Below, one piece after another: positions 1 to 6,018 of a DNA stretch of 24,354 bases; the first letter of the stretch is position 1; every line of letters begins with the position of its first letter. The DNA comes from Methylotenera sp. GTDB lineage: Bacteria; Pseudomonadota; Gammaproteobacteria; Burkholderiales; Methylophilaceae. A program made the translations under genes and the position numbers. The notes under the pieces are model-generated. The model did no database searches and was not told where the DNA came from. It saw only the letters and a program-made list of their open reading frames with translations. The DNA is taken from positions 1 through 24,354 of the forward strand of contig DAIDAH010000007.1 of assembly GCA_027310735.1 (NCBI GenBank), read 5' to 3'.

Positions 1-217
1 GGCGGATAATATCCACACCTTCTGGATTTTTATCCGTAATAATCGCAAGCTCAACATCTTGATTAATCAGGTAGGACGTATCGACCAGTACGCCATCAAC
101 CTTGCCGGCTAAGGCAGCTTTTGCTAGGCCTGCACCAATATTCATGGCAACATCTGCCACAGTTACGGGCGCATCAAAACTACGTTCAGAGCCATCAGGC
201 AAGCGAATTACTGGCAT
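1..217 (-). CDS. thrS: Threonyl-tRNA synthetase, N-terminal fragment (runs off the window)
   Basis: Threonyl-tRNA synthetase charges tRNA-Thr with threonine in the cytoplasm. Only the first 72 residues are inside the window; the gene continues past base 1. The visible part begins MPVIRLPDGSERSF and has the ubiquitin-like fold sequence of the TGS domain that opens bacterial ThrS (LPDGSxRxF, then VADVAMNIGAGLAKAALAGK and a VDTSYLI stretch). The start is the ATG at 217-215, which matches the usual ThrS N-terminus and is preceded by GAGAG at a workable ribosome-binding distance. Upstream on the same strand are a promoter-like pair (305-334) and a terminator-like hairpin (239-267). The identification rests on the TGS domain alone, since the catalytic core is not visible, but start, length of the domain and motif spacing all agree. 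Confidence 0.9.
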   Translation of the reverse strand, partial: MPVIRLPDGSERSFDAPVTVADVAMNIGAGLAKAALAGKVDGVLVDTSYLINQDVELAIITDKNPEGVDIIR

Positions 218-238
218 ATCATTTCTCTCTAAAACAAC

Positions 239-267
239 AAAAGCCACAAATTTGAAATGTGGCTTTT
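239..267 (-). terminator. Terminator-like hairpin just upstream of thrS
   Basis: A perfect 10-bp stem (239-248 pairs with 258-267; core GCCAC/GTGGC) with a 9-base loop. Read on the minus strand it is followed by TTTTGTTGTTTTAG, a typical intrinsic-terminator tail. It lies downstream of sbcB and only about 20 bases before the thrS start codon. It may end sbcB transcripts, or act as an attenuator in the thrS leader if the promoter at 305-334 is real. The stem repeats the first nine bases of the tRNA-Val terminator at 1929-1958. Confidence 0.6.
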
Positions 268-304
268 TAGTTAGCTAAATATATCTACAAAATCACTGAG
301 GCGG

Positions 305-334
305 ATTATCTCATAACGCATGCTATCCCTGCAA
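305..334 (-). promoter_or_regulatory. Candidate thrS promoter
   Basis: On the minus strand TTGCAG (334-329) and GATAAT (310-305) are separated by 18 bases, a fair sigma-70 match. Transcription would begin near 298 and give a leader of about 80 bases that contains the hairpin at 239-267 before the thrS start codon. The pair was found by eye only. Confidence 0.35.
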
Positions 335-406
335 TTTATAGGAGCGGCTAATTATCAAACGATGGACTAATCATCTGAAGTTAGCCCAGTTGATAGACCT
401 TTGAAA

Positions 407-1840
407 TTAACTCTCAGGCGCAATCATATAGGCATAGTCGCGCAGGCTTTGCAACACGTCTACATTTGCTGAATTGCCTTGTGCTAGGCGATCTAATTCG
501 GCAAAGAAAGCTTCAAAATTCAATGCCCCAGCAGCGCCACCATGCAGACGCACAGAGCAATGCTGTTGCCAAGCAGCATACTCATCCTCAGACAAGGTCT
601 GCGGGTAATTACGTGCACGGTAGCGAAATAACAGTTCTGCCAGTCGCGCATCGGCAAAATGTGGTTGTGCTTGCGCCAACACCTGTGGGCTAAGTGCTCG
701 TAACTTGTTAAGTAAACTACGATCGTTATTACCTACAAATCCGCTATACAGCGACTCATCCACATCGCCTAATTCAAACTCCCGCTGAAAAACTTTTTGC
801 CAAATCAGGCTCAAATCTACACGTAATATTTTTTCTGCAGCGATTGCTGCATGCCGTAAATTCAAAGCTAAATCCAAACTACAACGCTGTTGCGCAGCCA
901 CATCTAAAACTTTCAAGTTACGAATCACAACTGGCGATTTATTGGTATGTATAGTCTTAATCGGCAATCGCGCCAACCCATCAGGCAGTTCATCACTACG
1001 CGTAAACATACGCTTCTGAATAGTTGCAGCATCCAACTCAAATAGCTCACTAGGGTCATAAGCACAATCCCACACAATCACTTCATTTTTATTGCTTGGA
1101 TGCATACCCAACGGAAAAACCAACGCGAGATGCGCTCGCTCAGATGGAAACATACTAGACAAATGCAAAAATGGCTGACGTGGGTTCAGATGCATTCCAA
1201 TCTCATCATTCACACAATCTTTCTGGCGCAGATTGAAATAAAAATCAAACAGTCTGGGCTGCTTATCTTTAATCAGCTTGGCCAACGCGATAGTCGCGCG
1301 CACATCCGACACCGCATCATGCGCTGCTTCGTGGACAATATGATTTGCTTCGGTTAAGTCCGTAAGCTTAAAACTGATTTTGCCTTGCTCATTACGTGGC
1401 CACTCAATGCCTTCGGGACGCAAGGCATAAGTAACGCGCGCTAGATCTATAATATCCCAGCGACCACAGCCGTTTTGCCACTCACGCGCATAAGGGTCAA
1501 TCAGGTTGCGCCAGAACATGAATCGTGTAATTTCGTCATCATAACGAATAGTGTTGTAGCCAACGCCTATAGTATTGGGCTGAGATAATGCCTTTAATAC
1601 CCGCTCGGCAAACTCATGCTCAGGAACGCCATGCTTAAGACAATACTGTGGTGTGATGCCAGTAATCAGGCAAGCTTCAGGCTCTGGTAAGAAATCCGGC
1701 GCAGGCTGACAAAAAACCTCAATCGGCTCACCAATCTCATTAAGCTGCTCATCCGTGCGAATGCCTGCAAACTGGGCGGGGCGAGCCGTTCTGGTACTCT
1801 TACCGAAGGTTTCATAGTCGTGCCAGAGGAAAGTATGCAT
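407..1840 (-). CDS. sbcB: Exodeoxyribonuclease I
   Basis: SbcB degrades single-stranded DNA 3' to 5' in recombination and mismatch repair. The 477-residue product is the usual family length (E. coli 475). The DEDD exonuclease signature is visible: HDYETFG at residues 7-13 supplies the first acidic pair (D8, E10), GYNTIRYDDE around residue 101 supplies the second Asp, and HDAVSDV gives His174 and Asp179 of the ExoIII motif. The N-terminal RPAQFAGIRTD and the RWDIIDL stretch at 128-134 are typical of SbcB and separate it from RNase T and DnaQ. The C-terminal half has the SH3-like and helical accessory regions expected for the family. The gene sits alone between the tRNA-Val terminator and thrS and starts at ATG 1840. 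No strong promoter was seen in the short upstream gap. Confidence 0.96.
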   Translation of the reverse strand: MHTFLWHDYETFGKSTRTARPAQFAGIRTDEQLNEIGEPIEVFCQPAPDFLPEPEACLITGITPQYCLKHGVPEHEFAERVLKALSQPNTIGVGYNTIRYDDEITRFMFWRNLIDPYAREWQNGCGRWDIIDLARVTYALRPEGIEWPRNEQGKISFKLTDLTEANHIVHEAAHDAVSDVRATIALAKLIKDKQPRLFDFYFNLRQKDCVNDEIGMHLNPRQPFLHLSSMFPSERAHLALVFPLGMHPSNKNEVIVWDCAYDPSELFELDAATIQKRMFTRSDELPDGLARLPIKTIHTNKSPVVIRNLKVLDVAAQQRCSLDLALNLRHAAIAAEKILRVDLSLIWQKVFQREFELGDVDESLYSGFVGNNDRSLLNKLRALSPQVLAQAQPHFADARLAELLFRYRARNYPQTLSEDEYAAWQQHCSVRLHGGAAGALNFEAFFAELDRLAQGNSANVDVLQSLRDYAYMIAPES

Positions 1841-1927
1841 TTAATATACCTATTGTTAAGCCGTATTTTTCGCGACAACTGCAAAACTATGCGTGTGAAC
1901 ATTACAATAATAATGCAGCACCAAAAC

Positions 1928-1958
1928 AAAAAGCCACTTCTTTAAGGAAGTGGCTTTT
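1928..1958 (-). terminator. Intrinsic terminator after tRNA-Val
   Basis: A perfect 12-bp stem (1929-1940 with 1947-1958; core GCCACTTC/GAAGTGGC) and a 6-base loop, followed on the minus strand by TTTTTGTTTTGG. It begins eight bases after the CCA end of the tRNA, so it most likely ends the tRNA transcript. Confidence 0.8.
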
Positions 1959-1965
1959 AGAGATA

Positions 1966-2042
1966 TGGTAGGCAGTACCAGATTCGAACTGGTGACCTCT
2001 TGGATGTCGACCAAGCGCTCTAACCAACTGAGCTAACCGCCT
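1966..2042 (-). tRNA. tRNA-Val, anticodon GAC
   Basis: This 77-base gene folds as a complete cloverleaf with a genome-encoded CCA (1968-1966). The 7-bp acceptor stem AGGCGGT/ACTGCCT contains one G-T wobble. The D stem is GCTC/GAGC, the anticodon stem CTTGG/CCAAG, the T stem ACCAG/CTGGT with loop TTCGAAT, and the discriminator is A. The anticodon loop is TCGACAT, so the anticodon is GAC (2008-2006), reading the valine codons GUC and GUU. A35 and A73 agree with valine identity. The base 5' of the anticodon (position 33, coordinate 2009) is C instead of the near-universal U. In my recollection tRNA-Val close to thrS is a common betaproteobacterial arrangement. A promoter-like pair lies 70-100 bases upstream and a strong terminator follows directly. 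Confidence 0.92.
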
Positions 2043-2113
2043 ATATTTACTTCTCTTACCGTATTAATCGGCACGTTCGAATTGAATACTGACTCAAATC
2101 AAAACAGAGCGTG

Positions 2114-2142
2114 ATTTTAGCCGATTGTGACCACGGGTGCAA
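2114..2142 (-). promoter_or_regulatory. Candidate tRNA-Val promoter
   Basis: On the minus strand TTGCAC (2142-2137) and TAAAAT (2119-2114) are separated by exactly 17 bases, a good sigma-70 match. It would start transcription near 2107, about 65 bases before the tRNA 5' end, leaving a leader for processing. It shares a short intergenic region with the divergent dioxygenase gene. Confidence 0.5.
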
Positions 2143-2153
2143 ACGCAAAACGC

Positions 2154-2159
2154 TATAAT
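2154..2159 (+). promoter_or_regulatory. TATAAT box five bases before the dioxygenase start codon
   Basis: A consensus TATAAT ends five bases before the ATG at 2165. If used, transcription would begin at or next to that ATG and the mRNA would be leaderless. The 17-base-spaced -35 position (CCACGG) is poor, so the box may be chance. No Shine-Dalgarno sequence precedes the ATG. Confidence 0.3.
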
Positions 2160-2164
2160 GCTTG

Positions 2165-2839
2165 ATGTTATCCCATTACTCAGCGCTAAATATTGAATCT
2201 TTAATCGAAAAAATTGATCAGTATGGTTTTTGTATCATGGATCATTTCATTTCAGATAGCATCACACTTACTTTAGCTGGTGAGCTTTCAACTTTAAACG
2301 ACTCAGCTCGAATGCATGCGGCTGGCACTGGGCGTGATTTTGGCACTATTAATAAGCGCTTACGTGGAGACAGCATTTATTGGTTAAATGAAAATGTGGC
2401 AAGTCTGGCTCAACAGACATATTTCACACAAATGGAAGCTTTGCGCTTACTTTTAAACCAGCACTTTTATTTAGGCTTATTTGCGCTAGAAAGCCATCTA
2501 GCCATTTATCCAACTGGCACAGAATATAAAAAGCATTTAGATCAGTTTGAGACTAAGAATGATAAGCAACAGCCACAACGTCAAATTAGCTGCATTTTGT
2601 ACTTAAACCAAGATTGGATTGACAATGACGGTGGTCATTTAAGGCTTTATCTCAATCAAAAAAATAATGCCGTAATAGACCCGTCTATATTTAAAAACTT
2701 GCAGCTGGAAGATATACAGTTAGACATTTCACCCATCGGCGGCCGATTAGTCATTTTTTTATCCGATACGTTTTATCATGCCGTATTACCTGCAAGTAGA
2801 GACCGAATGAGTCTTACCGGATGGTTTTTAACTCGCTAG
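2165..2839 (+). CDS. 2-oxoglutarate/Fe(II)-dependent dioxygenase (prolyl 4-hydroxylase-like, SM-20 type)
   Basis: A soluble protein of 224 residues from the double-stranded beta-helix 2OG/Fe(II) oxygenase superfamily, which hydroxylates a substrate while decarboxylating 2-oxoglutarate. The metal triad is visible: His124 and Asp126 in YKKHLDQF, and His205 in SDTFYHAVLP. RDRMSLTGWF near the C-terminus supplies the Arg (about 214) and Ser that bind the 2-oxoglutarate carboxylate. An N-terminal helical part with RGDSIYWL precedes the core. The family resembles SM-20/EGLN-type prolyl hydroxylases (COG3751-like). The true substrate cannot be told from sequence. I chose the ATG at 2165; a TTG one codon earlier (2162) is in frame. 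The gene is divergent from tRNA-Val and ends one base before the convergent mltB stop codon. Confidence 0.85.
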   Translation: MLSHYSALNIESLIEKIDQYGFCIMDHFISDSITLTLAGELSTLNDSARMHAAGTGRDFGTINKRLRGDSIYWLNENVASLAQQTYFTQMEALRLLLNQHFYLGLFALESHLAIYPTGTEYKKHLDQFETKNDKQQPQRQISCILYLNQDWIDNDGGHLRLYLNQKNNAVIDPSIFKNLQLEDIQLDISPIGGRLVIFLSDTFYHAVLPASRDRMSLTGWFLTR

Positions 2840-2840
2840 C

Positions 2841-4256
2841 CTATTCTAGTTTTTGTTCGTGCAAGTCACTCAATAGTCCATTCAATAAACTTGGGCTCGC
2901 ATAACCATCTGCGGGTAAGTGTTGAGACAGCTGATATGCTCGCACTGCAGCTTGCGTTTGCAATCCTGGAAACCCATCAGGCTCACCCGAATCAAATCCA
3001 CGTTGATTAAGGCTATCTTGTAACTCAAACATTTGCTGAAAAGTTAATGCGCCAGCTTCGGCAGACTGCCCACCAACGATTCTGGATTCATGATTGATTC
3101 TCTTCGCAAGCTGAACAACTGATAGCGCATAATTAACCGAGTGATTCCAATCCATAACGACGTCAAAGTTATCGAATACCATAAAGGCAGGCCCTCGCCA
3201 GCCTTGCGGCAATAGAATAGCTGCTTGTACACTTACATTTTTCGGGATGGCACTTGTATACGAGATGCTTTGCACCATCGTCGAAGAATATAGTTGACTG
3301 GCTTGCCTATTCTTCATGCTAGTTTTTTTATGAAATGAATGCGCGTGCTTGCGCGATTTACTTTTTTTAGTTATCTCGTGTTTGACAGTAATGACCGATG
3401 GCATTAAGCCTCGCTCATCTGCATCGGCTACTTCTGCAATGTACCTGACACCCATCTTCTCCCAGTCGCCAACTGGTTTTCTTAAGTTGAGTTGCGCATT
3501 TTTCCATTTAAAATCATGAGGCAAATACACCTCAATCATGGCAAGCTCACCATCATGCCAACCAGCCTGTGATAAGTAATTGGCAGCAGATGCAAAAGCA
3601 TCAGACATTGAGTTAACAATATCAATGTGATTATCGCCGTCAGCATCGACTGCATAAGCCATAAATGTAGATGGCATGAACTGCATATTGCCGAATGCAC
3701 CAGCCCATGAGCCCCGAAGCTCTGTTACACGAGCATCACCAGAATCAATTATACGCATAGCATCTAACAACTGATTACGAAAAAAGCCTACGCGACGACC
3801 ATCGTAAGCTAATGTAGCAAGGGCTGAAAGCGTATCTATATTCCCTTGATAATCACCAAAATTAGTTTCCATTCCCCAAAATGCAACCAATAAAGCTTTG
3901 GGCACACCATATTGCGCCTCAATCTTATTCAATAGCGCATCATAAAGGCTTAACAACTCTCGTCCTCGTGCAATTTTTCTCGCGTCTACACGTTGAGTAT
4001 AGTAATCAAGAAAAGGACTAATGAACTCAGGTTGCGAGTGATCCATCTCGATAACATCTGGCAACAATTCAATGTGGTTAAGCGTAGCAGTAACCGTAGC
4101 CTCAGAAATGCCTGATTCAATAGCCTCTTGTTTCAGTGTATCTGCCCATGTAACAAAATCATCTTGTGCCAACACTACATTTGAATACAGTACAAAACCT
4201 AAAATGGTCAATATTGAGAGTATTCGTATACTAAGCACAGGTATCAATGTAAGCAT
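2841..4256 (-). CDS. Lytic murein transglycosylase, MltB-like, with C-terminal peptidoglycan-binding domain
   Basis: The enzyme cleaves the MurNAc-GlcNAc bond of peptidoglycan non-hydrolytically in the periplasm. Numbered from the in-frame GTG at 4265: a signal peptide (hydrophobic 15-33, likely cut after VLA) without a lipobox Cys; an SLT_2 catalytic domain with catalytic Glu133 in FWGMETNFGDYQG, the GAFGNMQFMPST motif and a calcium-type EF-hand loop DADGDNHIDI at 207-216; then a PG_binding_1 domain at about 408-470 (FDSGEPDGFPGLQTQAAVRAYQ). Odd: about 50 Lys/His/Ser-rich residues (295-346) interrupt the catalytic domain just before LLPQGWRGPAFMVFDNF, where close MltB relatives have only a few. 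I prefer the ATG at 4256, whose A is the last base of the upstream TAA stop (TAATG coupling). The GTG adds three residues. This is the last gene of the unit and converges with the dioxygenase. Confidence 0.9.
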   Translation of the reverse strand: MLTLIPVLSIRILSILTILGFVLYSNVVLAQDDFVTWADTLKQEAIESGISEATVTATLNHIELLPDVIEMDHSQPEFISPFLDYYTQRVDARKIARGRELLSLYDALLNKIEAQYGVPKALLVAFWGMETNFGDYQGNIDTLSALATLAYDGRRVGFFRNQLLDAMRIIDSGDARVTELRGSWAGAFGNMQFMPSTFMAYAVDADGDNHIDIVNSMSDAFASAANYLSQAGWHDGELAMIEVYLPHDFKWKNAQLNLRKPVGDWEKMGVRYIAEVADADERGLMPSVITVKHEITKKSKSRKHAHSFHKKTSMKNRQASQLYSSTMVQSISYTSAIPKNVSVQAAILLPQGWRGPAFMVFDNFDVVMDWNHSVNYALSVVQLAKRINHESRIVGGQSAEAGALTFQQMFELQDSLNQRGFDSGEPDGFPGLQTQAAVRAYQLSQHLPADGYASPSLLNGLLSDLHEQKLE

Positions 4257-5107
4257 TATAGGCACTGAGACAATATCGCTTGGTAGCCAGCTTTAAAATC
4301 AGGATACTGCAATTTAAAGCCCGTGGACAACATCTCTTCGTTACTGAGGCGTTTACCACCTTCGATTGGCAAAGCTTCGTGAGAGATATTTTCAGGCTGC
4401 ACTTTAATTGGCAATTGGCTTACCAGCCAACGCAATACCTCATGCTGTGGCACCGGCATGGAATCAGTAACAATATAGCAATTTTTAATCTCTTTGACAG
4501 CCAACACCTGCTGCGTTAAAAATACTATAAATGCCGCAGCATCATCACGATGTATACGATTGCTCCAGTTATTCTGAACCGGCCATTTGTCAGGAGTCTC
4601 GGCTAAGTTAATCATGCGCAATCTACCCTCCCCATAGATACCAGAAAGCCTGAGCACGGTACTATTGCAATTGATGCTATCCAGCAGATGTTCGCCTTCA
4701 AGCAACCGCTCTCCACCAAAGTCCGCTGGGATAGCATCTACTGACTCAGTCAGTAGCACATCTGTCACTTGCCCATAGACCCGAGTGCTAGACACAAAGA
4801 ACACATGTTTAAGTTGTGTATTTTCATCTTGTGTCGCCAATACATTTTGCAAGCCATCTACATAGTGCGCTTTGTACTGCGTATCCGTCTGGCCATTGGC
4901 TGCCACACAGTAAATGAGGATTTCCGGCTGAACTTCTCTAAGAATATTTAAACTAGAGGGCTGAGTAACATCCGCTTGAATAATCTTGAAGTTACTATGA
5001 CTGTCGACACTACGCCTGACACCGATGGTTTTAATACCTAACTGCACCAATTGATTAGCGACAGCACTACCTAAATCACCACAGCCAACAATCAACACCT
5101 GAGTCAT
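4256..5107 (-). CDS. NAD(P)-dependent epimerase/dehydratase family protein (atypical SDR, YeeZ-like)
   Basis: A 283-residue Rossmann-fold protein of the extended/atypical short-chain dehydrogenase family. The dinucleotide motif VGCGDLGSAVA (7-17) follows the first strand. VSSTRVYGQ (105-113) and VLRLSGIYGEGR (151-162) are typical of the YeeZ-type NAD-dependent epimerase family. IHRDDAAAFI is the usual late motif. The classical YxxxK pair is not seen (Tyr111 is followed by GQV), so enzymatic activity is uncertain and the substrate unknown. It starts at ATG 5107, seven bases after the NUDIX gene, and its TAA stop shares its last base with the mltB ATG. That spacing makes it part of the tail of the nuo transcription unit. 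I would not assign a gene symbol. Confidence 0.85.
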   Translation of the reverse strand: MTQVLIVGCGDLGSAVANQLVQLGIKTIGVRRSVDSHSNFKIIQADVTQPSSLNILREVQPEILIYCVAANGQTDTQYKAHYVDGLQNVLATQDENTQLKHVFFVSSTRVYGQVTDVLLTESVDAIPADFGGERLLEGEHLLDSINCNSTVLRLSGIYGEGRLRMINLAETPDKWPVQNNWSNRIHRDDAAAFIVFLTQQVLAVKEIKNCYIVTDSMPVPQHEVLRWLVSQLPIKVQPENISHEALPIEGGKRLSNEEMLSTGFKLQYPDFKAGYQAILSQCL

Positions 5108-5114
5108 GACGAAG

Positions 5115-5672
5115 TTAAGAATGTGTCTGCAAATATTTTTCTGCTAAAAATAAGGCAGCTATAGTTTTGCCGTCCGTAATCTTACCATTTTGAATCATGG
5201 TAAAACATTCAGCAAAACTGGCATCAAACAGCTCTAGAAATTCGTCCTCATCACGTTGATGCGCAGATTGACTTAAATCCATTGCGAGGTACATGTGAAT
5301 TACTTCATTAGAGTAGCCGATGCATGGATGCTGAGCACCTAACTTAATCCACTCTTTTGCGCTGTAGCCAGTTTCTTCAAGCAGTTCACGTTGACCAGTA
5401 GTAAGAGTCTCTTCATTTGCGTCAATTTTACCTGCTGGCAACTCTATAAATACTTGATGCAGCGCATATCTAAATTGCTTTTCAAGAAGCACATTACCAT
5501 TGGGTAGCACTGGCACAATTAGCACCGCACCAGGATGCACCACATATTCGCGTTGACTGACCTTACCGTTTGGCAAGCGCACTTGATCACACTTCACGGT
5601 AAGCATCACGCCGGAACTAAGCGTTTGCGTACTAATGCAATGTTCAGTTAAATCTAAAGGGAAGTCTGGCAT
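5115..5672 (-). CDS. NUDIX hydrolase, ADP-ribose pyrophosphatase type
   Basis: A 185-residue protein that probably hydrolyses ADP-ribose or a related nucleoside diphosphate derivative to AMP and a sugar phosphate. The Nudix box is complete at residues 81-103: G81, five residues, E87, seven residues, then RELLEETGY with the metal-binding glutamates E96, E99 and E100. FIELPAGKID just before it, and YALHQVFIELPAG with an upstream FRY, are typical of the ADP-ribose pyrophosphatase (NudF) branch. I chose the ATG at 5672, giving MPDFPLDLTEH. An in-frame TTG at 5699 would add nine residues; neither has a clear Shine-Dalgarno. It lies 43 bases after the DUF2818 gene. To my knowledge a NUDIX gene after nuoN-DUF2818 is common in betaproteobacteria, which hints at a housekeeping role in NAD(H)-derived metabolites. 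Confidence 0.88.
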   Translation of the reverse strand: MPDFPLDLTEHCISTQTLSSGVMLTVKCDQVRLPNGKVSQREYVVHPGAVLIVPVLPNGNVLLEKQFRYALHQVFIELPAGKIDANEETLTTGQRELLEETGYSAKEWIKLGAQHPCIGYSNEVIHMYLAMDLSQSAHQRDEDEFLELFDASFAECFTMIQNGKITDGKTIAALFLAEKYLQTHS

Positions 5673-5715
5673 AAAAAACTGGACGCTGTTTACAGTCAAG
5701 TGGCATTAACAACAC

Positions 5716-6018
5716 TTATTTCCATAGCACCTTGTAAACAAAACCTGGAAAAGCAAATACAATAAACATACATGCAGTAATCGCATAAAACTCCCAATCC
5801 TGATGTGCGATTTGACCAAAAGTTGCAAACTCAGCATACAAGGCCACACCGCCAATCAGAAAGTAGAGCACAATCAGTTCAAACAGGCACCATCCAAGAT
5901 TTTTAGGTGTGTGTTTTACAGGAACAATATAGAACAATTTATTCGAAAACCAAGGTAAGTTGGCCGCAAAAAAAATGAGTCCAAACAACAGCCATGTGGT
6001 ACCTAACCCGCTTGTCAT
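5716..6018 (-). CDS. DUF2818 family membrane protein
   Basis: A 100-residue inner-membrane protein with three predicted membrane segments (about residues 5-25, 41-61 and 76-95), a NLPWFSNKLF loop after the first and a basic C-terminus ending in VLWK. It matches my recollection of DUF2818, a family found next to nuoN in many betaproteobacteria and without known function. Its ATG (6018-6016) shares a base with the nuoN TAA stop, so it is probably translated by reinitiation after NuoN. Conserved position, size and membrane topology suggest an accessory or assembly role for complex I, but that is inference. No catalytic or cofactor motif is visible. Confidence 0.85.
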   Translation of the reverse strand: MTSGLGTTWLLFGLIFFAANLPWFSNKLFYIVPVKHTPKNLGWCLFELIVLYFLIGGVALYAEFATFGQIAHQDWEFYAITACMFIVFAFPGFVYKVLWK

